This document shows positions 1-9,032 of a DNA stretch of 64,000 nt, one piece after another (positions within the stretch are counted from its first letter, which is position 1; every line of letters starts with the position of its first letter). The stretch is from positions 558,001 through 622,000 of the forward strand of contig NZ_JARP01000001.1 of the NCBI RefSeq assembly GCF_000708595.2, given 5' to 3'. Under the pieces are notes generated by a model. It was given only the letters and a program-made list of their open reading frames with translations, made no database searches and was not told the DNA's origin. Source of the stretch: Flavobacterium sp. KJJ (lineage in GTDB: Bacteria > Bacteroidota > Bacteroidia > Flavobacteriales > Flavobacteriaceae). The translations under genes and the position numbers were made by a program.

Positions 1-674
1 GTGATCTTCCACAAGATAATAAACCGAGATCAATATCGGTTTGGGTAAAATTTAATACAATTGCTTCGGCAAATTACATTTTCGGTTATGGAACTGCTGC
101 AAACGCTCAGTATTTTGGTTTGCTGCAACAAGGCACTACAAGCTCAAATTCTGATGTAAGTCTAGCAGGCTGGGGTACCGGAAATGATGTAATCGTGTCA
201 GTTCCGCTTCAAAAAGGTGTTTGGTATCAATATAGTATTACGTATGACGGCACTACTTCTAAGTTATATCGCAATGGTGAACTTTTAAAATCTTCAGGCG
301 GAATTTCGCGCGCGACAAAAGGATATATTCTTAGATTGGGACAAATGAATGCAAATGTTGGAATTAATGCTGATATCGACGAACTTAAAGTATACAATGT
401 TGCAATGACAGATGAGCAGGTTATGGAGTATTATAACAGTTCAAAACCATTAACAGTTGCAGTAGCTGATAAGCCTTCGACAGTAAAAAAAGCTGTTGCA
501 GAAACAAAGACTGAAGTAAAGGCTACATCTGCAGCTTCTGCAACAGGTAATATTGTTGCAAAGAAGGTTGAGGTTTTTTCTCAAGGAAAAAAAATAATTG
601 GAAGCAATGCAACAAATATTAGTGAATTGCCTGAAGGAACTTATTTATTGAAAATAACAAACGGTCAAAATTAA
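1..674 (+). CDS. LamG-like secreted protein, 5' end outside window
   Basis: Reading frame 3 is open from the first bases to a TAA at 672-674, so the start lies before the window. A TTG at 120 would give a shorter ORF, but the upstream codons match the next gene (IWVKF/VWVKFN, NYIFGYGTAANAQY), so they are coding. The fold is a concanavalin A/LamG-type jelly roll, with the typical last strand DIDELKVYNVAMTDEQV. An Ala/Lys/Thr-rich linker follows, then a C-terminal piece (VEVFSQGKKI...LPEGTYLLKITNGQN) like a T9SS type A sorting domain. It ends NGQN, without the basic tail seen in the paralogue. Likely a cell-surface or secreted carbohydrate-binding or adhesion protein; the ligand is unknown. Confidence 0.8.
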   Translation, partial: DLPQDNKPRSISVWVKFNTIASANYIFGYGTAANAQYFGLLQQGTTSSNSDVSLAGWGTGNDVIVSVPLQKGVWYQYSITYDGTTSKLYRNGELLKSSGGISRATKGYILRLGQMNANVGINADIDELKVYNVAMTDEQVMEYYNSSKPLTVAVADKPSTVKKAVAETKTEVKATSAASATGNIVAKKVEVFSQGKKIIGSNATNISELPEGTYLLKITNGQN

Positions 675-1046
675 AAATTGCTATTTTGATTGCAATTTGA
701 AATAAATATTACTTATAAATATAAAGCTCCATTCATGTAAAGTGTTTGGAGTTTTTTTTGTTATAAACTTTCATAAGATTGAATTTTTCTAATGAGGTTT
801 TTTCTATATAATTACAAATACCGTATTTATACGTAAGAATAAAAGAATTTTATTGTGATAAATTTATAATTTTAATAGTATTGCAATAAGTATAAGTAAA
901 TATAATTAAGCCGTAAAAATGATCAATTTTGGTTATTTTAACGATTATTTAGGTTAGTTGTCGGAAAAATTTTAGACCAAAAACATAAAAATATAGTTTA
1001 GCAGTGTTAAAATCACACAATGTTTTAATGCTCAAAGTTTACTTTT
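675..1046. other. intergenic region between LamG paralogues
   Basis: An AT-rich 372-base gap. A weak terminator-like hairpin (CTCCA 727-731 with TGGAG 747-751, then eight T at 752-759) follows the first LamG gene. The rest presumably holds the promoter of the second copy; I could not pick a convincing Bacteroidota -33/-7 pair. No ORF or RNA gene seen. Confidence 0.4.
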
Positions 1047-1958
1047 ATGAAAAAACTAATGTTTTCTTTACTGTTTGTAAGTTACTTAAATATTAATGCA
1101 CAAACGCCAATAGAGGAATTTAATTTCGATGGCACTTTAGTTAATACTAAAAATACAACTTCATTTACGGGAACAAATAATTTTGTTGCCGATAGAAATG
1201 GAGTTGCGAATGGAGCACAGCGACTCGTTAAAAAAGCGATGGAAGCGATTATAGTTGATCTTCCTCAAAATAATAATGCCAGAACAGTTTCTATCTGGGT
1301 AAAATTTAATGACATTGCTTCTGCAAACTATATTTGGGGATATGGCACTGCCTATAATGCTCAGTATTGTGGACTATTGCAGCAAAGTACAGTTTCTTCT
1401 AATTCTGATTTAAGTCTTGCAGGCTGGGGCGCCAGCAATGATGTAATTGTTTCAGCACCATTATCAAAAAGTGTTTGGTACAACTACACTATTACTATTG
1501 ATGGAACAGCTTCCAAAATATATCGCAATGGAGAACTTTTAAAATCGGTGAACGGTATTGCTAGAACTACAAAAGGTACTATTTTTAGATTAGGTGAAAT
1601 AAACACAACAATTGGCATTAACGCTGATATAGACGATTTAAAGATATACAATATCGCATTGACAAATGAGCAAGTAAAAGCTCTTTATGAATATTCTAAG
1701 CCTGCTATAGTTGTTGCAGCAACAGAATCCACACCAGTTGTAAAAACAAAAGGTGCTGGTAAAACTAAAGCAGTGGCTAAATCCCCATCAAATGCAATTA
1801 TTACGAACAGCGATTTAAACGGAGTAACAAAAAATGTTGAGGTTTACTCTCAAGGACAAAAAATATTAGGGAACAATGCAAACATTAATGATTTGCCAGA
1901 AGGAACTTATTTGTTGAAAATAACAAATTCTTCCTCAAAGAAAGTAACATCAAAATAG
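1047..1958 (+). CDS. LamG-like protein with T9SS-type C-terminal domain
   Basis: A 303-residue protein starting with a Sec signal peptide (MKKLMFSLLFVSYLNINA, cleavage before QT). Residues about 20-230 form one LamG/concanavalin A-like domain (DLPQNNNARTVSIWVKF, then DIDDLKIYNIALTNEQV). A low-complexity Ala/Lys/Thr linker leads to a short C-terminal region (VEVYSQGQKIL, LPEGTYLLKI) ending in a Lys-rich tail, KKVTSK. This resembles a Por secretion system type A sorting domain, although the usual YPNP start is not visible. It is closely similar to the preceding partial gene, so this is a tandem duplication. Likely exported across the outer membrane and surface-attached or released. Binding partner unknown. 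Confidence 0.85.
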   Translation: MKKLMFSLLFVSYLNINAQTPIEEFNFDGTLVNTKNTTSFTGTNNFVADRNGVANGAQRLVKKAMEAIIVDLPQNNNARTVSIWVKFNDIASANYIWGYGTAYNAQYCGLLQQSTVSSNSDLSLAGWGASNDVIVSAPLSKSVWYNYTITIDGTASKIYRNGELLKSVNGIARTTKGTIFRLGEINTTIGINADIDDLKIYNIALTNEQVKALYEYSKPAIVVAATESTPVVKTKGAGKTKAVAKSPSNAIITNSDLNGVTKNVEVYSQGQKILGNNANINDLPEGTYLLKITNSSSKKVTSK

Positions 1959-2032
1959 GAGTAAAACTTAGGTTAATAAAATAGTTAGTTATTTATATTG
2001 TATTAGTAGCAATTTAATTTTTTGAATAGTGG

Positions 2033-2072
2033 AAAAAAGCCTTCTAAAAAGTAAATTTCAGAAGGCTTTTTT
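2033..2072 (+). terminator. Rho-independent terminator after LamG gene
   Basis: AAGCCTTCT pairs with AGAAGGCTT around a 14-base loop, followed by a run of T (2067-2072). It lies 75 bases beyond the stop of the second LamG gene. Confidence 0.85.
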
Positions 2073-2230
2073 GATTTAACTTACTACACTGATTACTATT
2101 AGTATCAAACGAATTTTGGATTCTTGTATAGTGTTTTACTATTATCTTTAGACTCCCATAATAATTTGAAGAATGTTTACACGATCAATACTTAAAAGTA
2201 CTTTACAGAATCATCAATTTTTTCTTTTAA

Positions 2231-2425
2231 TTATCTGCTTTTTTTCTGTTGACCCGGTGCATAAGCTTTCGCACTTTTGCTTCCAGACATTTTTTTAGCC
2301 TGACCAGGAGGAATCTTTGATGAACTTGTGCTGTGTGTATGTGTTGTACAGCTTATAACGCTTAATACTACAAACAAAATTACCATAATGATAACGGCAA
2401 ATTTGGTAAATTTAGATGTTTTCAT
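2231..2425 (-). CDS. small lipoprotein with PPGQAKK motif
   Basis: A 64-residue protein. An N-terminal hydrophobic stretch ends in a lipobox-like VISC at residues about 23-26, so it is probably lipidated and membrane-anchored. The mature part is very basic: a Thr/His/Ser segment, then IPPGQAKKMSGSKSAKAYAPGQ. I recall small Bacteroidota lipoproteins with this PPGQAKK/KSAK/APG pattern often being labelled 'quinol oxidase subunit 4'; nothing here resembles a respiratory oxidase subunit, so I would not transfer that name. Single gene, function unknown. Confidence 0.7.
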   Translation of the reverse strand: MKTSKFTKFAVIIMVILFVVLSVISCTTHTHSTSSSKIPPGQAKKMSGSKSAKAYAPGQQKKSR

Positions 2426-2513
2426 AAATTCTTTTTTTTGAGGAAAGGCAAATATAATGGTTTAAATGAATTTTCATAATTTTAAATCTTAGTTTAAAAT
2501 GATTAAAGACAAA

Positions 2514-2540
2514 AAAAGCCCTGAATCAATCAGAGCTTTT
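2514..2540 (-). terminator. terminator of yebC-type gene
   Basis: On the minus strand, AAAAGC(T)CTGA and TCAG(G)GCTTTT form a stem followed by further T. It lies just past the stop codon of the YebC/TACO1 gene. Confidence 0.75.
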
Positions 2541-2563
2541 AAATATTTTAAATAAAGAAAAAA

Positions 2564-3277
2564 TTATGCTTCTTGCATAGTGTGATAAACGTTCATTACG
2601 TCATCATCTTCTTCAATTTTTTCTATTAATTTTTCAACGTCAGCAATTTGAGCTTCAGTAAGTTCTTTTGTAATTTGCGGAATACGCTCAAAACCTGAAG
2701 ATAAAATTTCTAAACCTCTGTTTTCTAATTCTTTTTGTAAAGCACCAAAGCTTCCAAAAGGAGCATAGATTAAGATTCCGTCTTCGTCTTCAAAAACTTC
2801 TTCAGCACCAAAATCAATTAATTCCAATTCTAATTCTTCTGGATCAAGATCTCCTTTTGCAATTCTAAAATTACAAGTATGATCAAACATAAACTCAACA
2901 GAACCTTGAGTTCCCATTGTCCCGTTGCATTTGTTAAAATAACTGCGGATGTTAGCTACAGTTCTATTATTGTTGTCAGATGCCGTTTCAATTAAAATTG
3001 CAATTCCGTGAGGAGCATATCCTTCAAACAAAATTTCTTTATAATTGGCAGTATCTTTATTGCTTGCATTTTTTATTGCACGCTCCACATTGTCCTTAGG
3101 CATGTTAGCGGCTTTTGCATTTTGTATTACAGCTCTTAATCTAGAATTGGCATCTGGGTTTGGTCCGCCTTCTTTAACAGCCATTACGATGTCTTTACCA
3201 ATTCGGGTAAATGTTTTGGCCATTGCTGACCAACGTTTCATTTTTCTTCCTTTTCTAAATTCGAACGCTCTTCCCAT
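2564..3277 (-). CDS. YebC/PmpR (TACO1) family protein
   Basis: 237 residues, full length for the family. It opens with MGRAFEFRKGRKMKRWSAMAKTF, the Bacteroidota variant of the usual MAGHSKW start, and keeps the family core (GKDIVMAVKEGGPNPDANSR, AKAANMPKDNVERAIK, EGYAPHG). Three-domain YebC fold: a basic N-terminal domain and two acidic alpha/beta domains. Historically called a transcriptional regulator; more recent work on TACO1/YebC links it to translation of difficult proline-rich stretches. Stands alone, transcribed away from the S41 protease gene's 3' repeat region. Confidence 0.9.
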   Translation of the reverse strand: MGRAFEFRKGRKMKRWSAMAKTFTRIGKDIVMAVKEGGPNPDANSRLRAVIQNAKAANMPKDNVERAIKNASNKDTANYKEILFEGYAPHGIAILIETASDNNNRTVANIRSYFNKCNGTMGTQGSVEFMFDHTCNFRIAKGDLDPEELELELIDFGAEEVFEDEDGILIYAPFGSFGALQKELENRGLEILSSGFERIPQITKELTEAQIADVEKLIEKIEEDDDVMNVYHTMQEA

Positions 3278-3365
3278 TACTAATTTTTTATTTTGAGATG
3301 CAAAAATACGGTTATTCCTTATTTTTCCAAAATCAATTCTATTCTTTTTTAGATAAGTTAAAAAA

Positions 3366-3390
3366 GTTTCAAGTTTCAGGTTTCAGGTTT
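3366..3390. repeat. short inverted copy of the GTTTCAG heptamer repeat
   Basis: GTTTCAAGTTTCAGGTTTCAGG and adjoining bases: about three heptamer units in the opposite orientation to the large array 65 bases downstream. The two could base-pair in a transcript. Confidence 0.8.
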
Positions 3391-3455
3391 TTGTTGGAAT
3401 GCTTAGAATATCGATAAATAAAAAGTTAAATTCGTTATGAATTGAACTTTTTATT

Positions 3456-3572
3456 GAAACCTGAAACCTGAAACCTGAAACCTGAAACCTGAAACCTGAA
3501 ACCTGAAACCTGAAACCTGAAACCTGAAACCTGAAACCTGAAACCTGAAACCTGAAACCTGAAACCTGAAAC
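3456..3572. repeat. heptanucleotide tandem array (CCTGAAA)n, about 16.7 copies
   Basis: 117 bases of uninterrupted GAAACCT/CCTGAAA units with no visible substitutions. The array runs right into the stop codon (CTA on the plus strand, TAG for the protease) at 3572-3574. Perfect homogeneity suggests recent expansion by slippage or ongoing conversion. A second array of the same unit is at 9536-9609. Confidence 0.97.
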
Positions 3573-5602
3573 TACTTAGACGCATTAAATTCATTAATAA
3601 CATTCACCGCTTCATTCAGGTACGGATTGGTTTTTAGATTATCAATCTGGTACTGGTTTATGGTTTTATCGTTAGGATATACGCCAAGCAAAAATTGATT
3701 TACAGTAGAATTATAAACGTCCAGCGGATTGTTTTCATCATTAAAAGTATTGATTTCTTTCCAGAGCGAATTGACAATTTTTTTCTGTTTGAAAACGGCA
3801 TCCAAAGTCATCGGAAGTTCCGCTTTTGGAGTATTAACTATTTGATCAATTTTTTGATTGATTTTTTTGATATCGTTGAAATAGAAATTATCGGCCAATC
3901 TTGCAGTTGAATTTTTGGCTAGTTTATCAATTAAAGCTCGCTTTGCGTAAGGTTTGTATTTTAAAAAAGGTGCAATACTGTCGTTTTTTATGGCAGTCGG
4001 AAAATCACTTTCTTTTTGATAAACATCTTCATAAAACTCAGGAAGCACAACATCTGGCTCAACACCAACATATTGGTGGCTTTTGCCTGTAACTCTGTAA
4101 AATTTATTGATTGTAATTTTTAAAAAATCAGTGTTTTTATCTTCGTCAAGCGAAAGAATGGTTTGCATTGTCGCCTTTCCTAATGTATTGCTTCCTATTA
4201 AAAGCGCACGATTGTAATCTTGTAATATTCCTGAGAAAAATTCGCTTGCAGATGCTGTATTGCTGTTGACAAGAACTACAATTGGGCCCTTATAAATTAA
4301 TCCTCTGTAAGGATCGTTGATTATTGATTTTTGTTGTTTATTGTCTATAACAAAAGAAATCGGACCGTAATCAACAAACATTCCGGCTAGTTTTATTGCT
4401 TCTTCCATAGATCCGCCGCCGTTGTCAATTAAATCGATAACTAATCCTTTTATATCATCTCTTTCGAGTTTCATTACTTCTCTGGCAACATCATCCGCAC
4501 AGCCTTTTCTGCTGTTTCCATCTAAATCAGCATAAAAGCTTGGTATTTTGATATAGCCAATTTTGCTGTCTTTCCCGATTATAAAGCTGAAAACCGAATT
4601 ATCTTCGTCTTTCATCACTTGCTTCTCAATGTAAACATCAAAATTTTTACCCGAATTTCGTTTTAAGGTCAGTGTAATACTTTTATTAGACTCAGATAAA
4701 ATCATATTCGAAATAGATTCTAATGACGCACAAGAAACCTGCAAAGTCTCTTTTTGATTGGAAATCGAAATAATCTGATCGCCTTTTTTAATTTGTCCCG
4801 TTTGATATGCCGGACCATTCGGATCGATTTCTTCTATGATTATTTCGTTTTTTTCATTCAGATTCACACTCATCCCGAGAGATAAATGTTCTTTAGATAA
4901 CGAAGCTACAAAACTGGTTTTAGAGTCATCGCTGAAATAGGCAGTATGCGGATCAAAATAAGTACAAAAGAAATTATAGAGATTTTCTTCCTGTCTAACT
5001 TTGGTTTCTAGAAGTGTGCTTATGCGGCAGATTTCATTCGATAAAATTAAATTTTTTGAAGCGGTTTCGATTGATTTGAAATTAGCTTTAATAGAATCTA
5101 AATTTTCGCTGGTTTCGGCCATTTCATCTAAAATCTGGTAGCGCAGTTTTTTCAGCCAGACTTTTTCTAAATCTTCTTTTTTAAGATAAAACGGAAAAGC
5201 TTTTTTATAAAAACGGATAGTGTCTTTTTTTGTGTAATCTATAGTTCCAAGCTGAATTTTTTCTAAGACAGCTTTTGTTCTAATTAATCCGTTTTTATAT
5301 TTTTCTGTAATGTCAGTTAAAAAACTGCAGTCGTTTGCCAGAATTAAATCATCTAAATTTAAACGGTATTTTTTAGACATTTCGTCATATTCACTTTTAA
5401 AAAATATGTTTCGGGAAGGGTCTAATTCATTGATTAGATTGTCAAAAACAAAAATTGATAAACTGTCATTTACAGGTTTTGGCCTGATATGCTCAGTTTG
5501 TATCATTGCATTGATTTTATTTAGGATTTGGCACGTTTCATCACTATTTTGACTAAATAGAAATGTTGTAGCAAACAAAAATAACAGCCAAATTTTTTTC
5601 AT
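3572..5602 (-). CDS. C-terminal processing protease (Tsp/Prc-like, S41)
   Basis: 676 residues from ATG at 5602; a TTG two codons upstream is less likely because MKKIWLLFLFATTFLFS is a clean signal peptide. An alpha-helical Tsp/Prc-like N-terminal region contains the typical INELDPSRNIFFKSEYDEM. A PDZ domain lies near residues 230-310 (LGMSVNLNEKNEIIIEEI, NGPAYQTGQIKKGDQI), then the S41 core: Ser in NSNTASASEFFSG near 448 and Lys in LGKATM near 475, the expected Ser-Lys dyad. Acts in the periplasm on C-terminal tails of proteins. The C terminus stops exactly where a heptamer repeat array begins. Monocistronic. Confidence 0.92.
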   Translation of the reverse strand: MKKIWLLFLFATTFLFSQNSDETCQILNKINAMIQTEHIRPKPVNDSLSIFVFDNLINELDPSRNIFFKSEYDEMSKKYRLNLDDLILANDCSFLTDITEKYKNGLIRTKAVLEKIQLGTIDYTKKDTIRFYKKAFPFYLKKEDLEKVWLKKLRYQILDEMAETSENLDSIKANFKSIETASKNLILSNEICRISTLLETKVRQEENLYNFFCTYFDPHTAYFSDDSKTSFVASLSKEHLSLGMSVNLNEKNEIIIEEIDPNGPAYQTGQIKKGDQIISISNQKETLQVSCASLESISNMILSESNKSITLTLKRNSGKNFDVYIEKQVMKDEDNSVFSFIIGKDSKIGYIKIPSFYADLDGNSRKGCADDVAREVMKLERDDIKGLVIDLIDNGGGSMEEAIKLAGMFVDYGPISFVIDNKQQKSIINDPYRGLIYKGPIVVLVNSNTASASEFFSGILQDYNRALLIGSNTLGKATMQTILSLDEDKNTDFLKITINKFYRVTGKSHQYVGVEPDVVLPEFYEDVYQKESDFPTAIKNDSIAPFLKYKPYAKRALIDKLAKNSTARLADNFYFNDIKKINQKIDQIVNTPKAELPMTLDAVFKQKKIVNSLWKEINTFNDENNPLDVYNSTVNQFLLGVYPNDKTINQYQIDNLKTNPYLNEAVNVINEFNASK

Positions 5603-5756
5603 AAACAATAACTTAAGACATCTACATTAAAGTTACGTTTATTTTTTGATAATGGTTTATATTATTTCTAAAAAATCTTACAGATAATAAATCATAAAAT
5701 GTCACAGATTAAAAATAGTATTTAGAATAAAACGTGTAATCTTTTTAATCTCGGGC

Positions 5757-5790
5757 AAAAAAAAATGCATTACCATAATAGTAATGCATT
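5757..5790 (-). terminator. terminator of gcvT
   Basis: Perfect AATGCATTAC/GTAATGCATT hairpin with a seven-base loop, followed on the minus strand by a run of T. It sits between gcvT and the S41 protease gene. Confidence 0.85.
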
Positions 5791-5813
5791 TCGAAGTATT
5801 TTTATTCTTACAA

Positions 5814-6896
5814 TTATTTTTTGTAAAAAGGCAGTTTTACCACTTTTGCAGGAACATCATTTTTTCTAATTCTGATAAAAATGTCGCTGTCAATTGCGCT
5901 ATTGTTTACAGTAACATATCCTAAACCAATTCCTTTATTCATAGAAGGAGACATTGTTCCAGAAGTTACAATACCAATTACAGCACCTTCAGCGTCTACA
6001 ATTTCGTAATCATGTCTTGGTACAGCACGTTCTTGCATTTCAAAAGCCACTAATTTTTTAGAAACACCCTCTTCTTTTTGTTTTTTAAGATTATCAGAGT
6101 TTGTAAAATCTTTAGTGAATTTAGTAATCCAGCCTAAACCAGCTTCAAGAGGAGATGTTGTATCATTAATATCATTTCCGTATAGACAGAATCCCATTTC
6201 TAAACGTAAGGTATCGCGGGCTGCAAGTCCAATTGGTTTGATTCCGAAAGCAGCACCAGCTTCAAAAACTTTATTCCAAACTTGTTCTGCTTCGCTGTTT
6301 TTGCAGTAAATTTCAAATCCTCCAGAACCAGTATATCCTGTAGCAGAAATAATTACGTGCTCAATTCCAGCAAAATCACCTACTTCAAAATGATAATACG
6401 GAATTGCTGCTAAATCTACAGAAGTCAAAGCCTGCATTGCCTCAACAGCTTTTGGTCCTTGAATTGCTAATAATGAATACTCATCAGAAAGGTTTTTCAT
6501 CTCAACATCCAAATCATTTTGCGATGAAATCCAGTTCCAGTCTTTTTCAATATTAGAAGCATTTACAACAAGTAGATACTGCTCTTCTTTCATTTTATAT
6601 ATGATCAAATCATCAACGATTCCGCCATCATTGTTTGGCAGGCAAGAATATTGCGCTTTTCCAATTGTCAAAGTAGAAGCATCATTCGAAGTCACTTTCT
6701 GAATCAAAGCCAAAGCGTTTGGTCCAGTAAGTAAAAATTCACCCATGTGCGAAACGTCAAAAACGCCCACACTGTTACGAACTGTTTCGTGTTCAGCATT
6801 TACGCCTTCGTAAGTAATAGGCATATTGTAACCGGCAAAAGGCAGCATTTTCGCTCCCAAACTCTCATGTATGTGCGTAAGCGCAGTATTTTTCAT
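5814..6896 (-). CDS. gcvT: aminomethyltransferase, glycine cleavage T protein
   Basis: 360 residues, normal length. It transfers the methylene group from the aminomethyl-lipoyl H protein to tetrahydrofolate, releasing ammonia. Family signatures are present in order: the N-terminal [30 protein letters not shown]; an [14 protein letters not shown] segment whose Asp contacts folate; [11 protein letters not shown]; and the C-terminal [21 protein letters not shown]. Cytoplasmic. gcvH and gcvP are not in this window, so the system is split, as is common in this group. Divergent from the NAD(P)HX dehydratase gene across a palindrome-rich spacer. Confidence 0.95.
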   Translation of the reverse strand: MKNTALTHIHESLGAKMLPFAGYNMPITYEGVNAEHETVRNSVGVFDVSHMGEFLLTGPNALALIQKVTSNDASTLTIGKAQYSCLPNNDGGIVDDLIIYKMKEEQYLLVVNASNIEKDWNWISSQNDLDVEMKNLSDEYSLLAIQGPKAVEAMQALTSVDLAAIPYYHFEVGDFAGIEHVIISATGYTGSGGFEIYCKNSEAEQVWNKVFEAGAAFGIKPIGLAARDTLRLEMGFCLYGNDINDTTSPLEAGLGWITKFTKDFTNSDNLKKQKEEGVSKKLVAFEMQERAVPRHDYEIVDAEGAVIGIVTSGTMSPSMNKGIGLGYVTVNNSAIDSDIFIRIRKNDVPAKVVKLPFYKK

Positions 6897-6980
6897 TGTG
6901 TTGTTTTATAAAATTGTGTCGCAAATTTATTCAAAAAATATCGAAAATCACTAGTCAAAATTATAAAATTCGCAATAATC

Positions 6981-7133
6981 AGGAGCTATTTCCAGCTTTC
7001 CGTTTCAAGTCCTCATAAAAAAGCAAAGTTTCTAATGTTCTAAAAAGAGCTTCCTTCGGTCGCTTTTTCAGAACAAGAAACTTTTGCTTTTTTTACTCCG
7101 GGCTTTCCACTGCAATCTGGGCTAGGAAACTCC
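6981..7133. repeat. nested palindromic element in the gcvT/nnrD divergent region
   Basis: An outer pair resembling AGGAGCTATTTCC (6981-6993) and GGAAACTCC (7125-7133) encloses a long imperfect hairpin. Its arms are AAAAAAGCAAAGTTTCT (about 7017-7033) and AGAAACTTTTGCTTTTTT (7075-7092), with a smaller GTTCT...AGAAC hairpin inside. This looks like a mobile extragenic palindrome of the kind scattered in Flavobacterium genomes. It occupies nearly all of the 297-base gap between two divergent genes, so promoters must lie at its edges. Confidence 0.7.
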
Positions 7134-7193
7134 GATAAAAAGAAACATTTTTCCTTTCAATTTTTGCGTAACTTTAATTCAAAATCATTCAAA

Positions 7194-8039
7194 ATGAAAG
7201 ATCCTTTTTTAATTACAAAAGAAGAAATACTGAAATTCTATAAACCAACAAATCCTAAAACCCATAAAGGAATTCAAGGTCACGCCGTTATTATCGCCGG
7301 AAGTTATGGCAAAATAGGGGCAGCGGTTTTAGCATCAAAAGCTTGTCTGAAATCTGGCTGTGGACTCGTAACGACTTTTACGCCAAAATGTGGTTATCAA
7401 ATTCTGCAGGTTTCAATTCCCGAAGTTATGGTGGTCACCGATGAAAATTCTAACTTTATAACTAATATTCAGATCCCGTTAATTCCACAGGCAATCGGAA
7501 TTGGTCCTGGAATCGGGAAGGAGCTGGGCACTCAAAAAGCGTTATTTGAGTTTTTAAGAGTCAATAAAATACTTTTGGTTCTCGATGCAGATGCGTTGAA
7601 TATTTTGGCAGAAAATCAATCTTGGCTTGAATTAATTCCAGAAAACACCATTTTGACACCACATCCAAAAGAACTAGAACGTTTAATTGGCAAGTGGAAC
7701 TCAGATTCTGAAAAATTTCAAAAAACAATTGCTTTTTCTGAAAAGTATAAAGTTATTATGGTCATGAAAGGCGCACCTACTTTTATTATCAATAAAAGTG
7801 AAGTTTACCAAAACACTACAGGAAACGCTGCTCTTGCCACAGCCGGAAGCGGTGACGTTTTAACCGGAATCATTACAAGTCTTCTTGCGCAAGGTTATGA
7901 ACCAAAATATGCAGCAAAACTTGGTGTTTATATTCATGGTTTAACTGCAGATATTGCCTTGCCAGAAACAGGTTATGAATCTTTTATAGCCACAGATATT
8001 ATTGAGAATTTAGGGAAAGCTTTTTTGAGTTTGGCTTAA
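7194..8039 (+). CDS. nnrD: ADP-dependent NAD(P)H-hydrate dehydratase
   Basis: 281 residues from ATG at 7194 ([12 protein letters not shown]); a TTG at 7164 would add ten residues that do not look like the family. A ribokinase-like C-terminal YjeF domain alone, without the N-terminal epimerase half. Motifs: [43 protein letters not shown], and the nucleotide-binding [12 protein letters not shown] with the catalytic Asp. Repairs hydrated, damaged NADH/NADPH. The TAA stop is the first part of a 20-base inverted-repeat arm. Confidence 0.92.
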   Translation: MKDPFLITKEEILKFYKPTNPKTHKGIQGHAVIIAGSYGKIGAAVLASKACLKSGCGLVTTFTPKCGYQILQVSIPEVMVVTDENSNFITNIQIPLIPQAIGIGPGIGKELGTQKALFEFLRVNKILLVLDADALNILAENQSWLELIPENTILTPHPKELERLIGKWNSDSEKFQKTIAFSEKYKVIMVMKGAPTFIINKSEVYQNTTGNAALATAGSGDVLTGIITSLLAQGYEPKYAAKLGVYIHGLTADIALPETGYESFIATDIIENLGKAFLSLA

Positions 8040-8230
8040 CCGCAAAGAACGCAAAGTATTACTAATAGAGATTTATTCTCATTTTTTGTCATCCTGAGCG
8101 AAGTCGAATGACAGCAAAGATATTCCTCAAAGTTTAATTTCTTTGTCTAGTTACTTGCACCGCTTCGACTTCTCTCAAGGTGAGAACTAAACAATACAAT
8201 CTAAAAACAGCTTTGCGTTCTTTGCGGTTA
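8037..8230. repeat. 20-bp perfect inverted repeat enclosing two smaller repeats
   Basis: The left arm at 8037-8056 (TAACCGCAAAGAACGCAAAG) is exactly complementary to 8211-8230. The 154 bases inside hold TGTCATCCTGAGCGAAGTCG (about 8090-8109) and, facing it, a TTCGACTTCTCTCAAGG copy (8163-8179). Both are versions of a repeat I recognise as common between bacterial genes. The left arm includes the nnrD stop codon. Confidence 0.85.
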
Positions 8231-8249
8231 AATTACTAAGTTTGTAACT

Positions 8250-9032
8250 ATGAAAAACAACTTCGATCTCAGAACGGTAAATGTTACACGTTATATCACG
8301 CCATTGCGAGAAGGCGGTTCTTTACCTGCTTTGGCAGAAGCCGATGACGACTTTAAATACGTATTAAAATTCAAAGGTGCTGGTCACGGCGTAAAAGCTT
8401 TGATAGCCGAATTAGTTGGCGGACAAATTGCAAAAGCCTTAAAATTGCAACTTCCGGAATTAGTTTTCGCTAATCTCGATGAAGCTTTTGGAAGAACCGA
8501 AGCCGATGAAGAAATTCAGGATTTACTGCAAGGAAGCCAAGGATTAAATCTGGCACTTCATTTTTTATCTGGTGCCATTACATTTGATCCTGTTGTTACA
8601 ACTGTCGATGCTAAATTGGCGTCGCAGATTGTTTGGCTTGATGCTTATATTACAAATGTAGACCGAACTTTCAAAAACACTAATATGCTGATTTGGCATA
8701 AAGAATTATGGTTGATTGATCACGGGGCCTGTTTGTATTTTCATCATTCTTGGAACAATTGGGAACAGCATGCTAAAAGTCCGTTTGCGTTAATAAAAGA
8801 CCATGTTTTATTGCCTCATGCCTCACTTTTAAAAGAAGTCGATGCTGCATTTAAAGCGCTTTTAACAGAACAAATTCTGGAAGAAATTGTAAACACAATT
8901 CCGCAAGAATGGCTGGAATGGGAAGACACCGATGAAACGCCAGAAGCTTTGCGAAATGTATATTTACAGTTTTTAAAGACACGACTAAATAATTCCGAAA
9001 TCTTTGTAAATCAGGCTCAAAATGCAAGATAA
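8250..9032 (+). CDS. HipA-like kinase domain protein
   Basis: 260 residues, single domain. The N-terminal part (LREGGSLPALAEADDDFKYVLKFKG with a following GHG and AELVGGQIAKAL) resembles the ATP-binding half of HipA-like kinases. VWLDAYITNVDRTFKNTNML and LWLIDHGACLYFHH supply the N-D-R and I-D-H/G segments expected of a HipA/phosphoinositide-kinase-like catalytic loop and metal-binding site. It is shorter than true HipA, lacks the HipA N-terminal subdomain, and has no HipB-type antitoxin next to it. It overlaps the DUF3037 gene by 11 bases, a pairing I recall from other genomes. Substrate unknown. Confidence 0.75.
   Translation: MKNNFDLRTVNVTRYITPLREGGSLPALAEADDDFKYVLKFKGAGHGVKALIAELVGGQIAKALKLQLPELVFANLDEAFGRTEADEEIQDLLQGSQGLNLALHFLSGAITFDPVVTTVDAKLASQIVWLDAYITNVDRTFKNTNMLIWHKELWLIDHGACLYFHHSWNNWEQHAKSPFALIKDHVLLPHASLLKEVDAAFKALLTEQILEEIVNTIPQEWLEWEDTDETPEALRNVYLQFLKTRLNNSEIFVNQAQNAR

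Noticed and set aside
3456..3572. CRISPR array
   Set aside because: The unit is seven bases with no spacers and there are no cas genes; this is a microsatellite-like tandem repeat.
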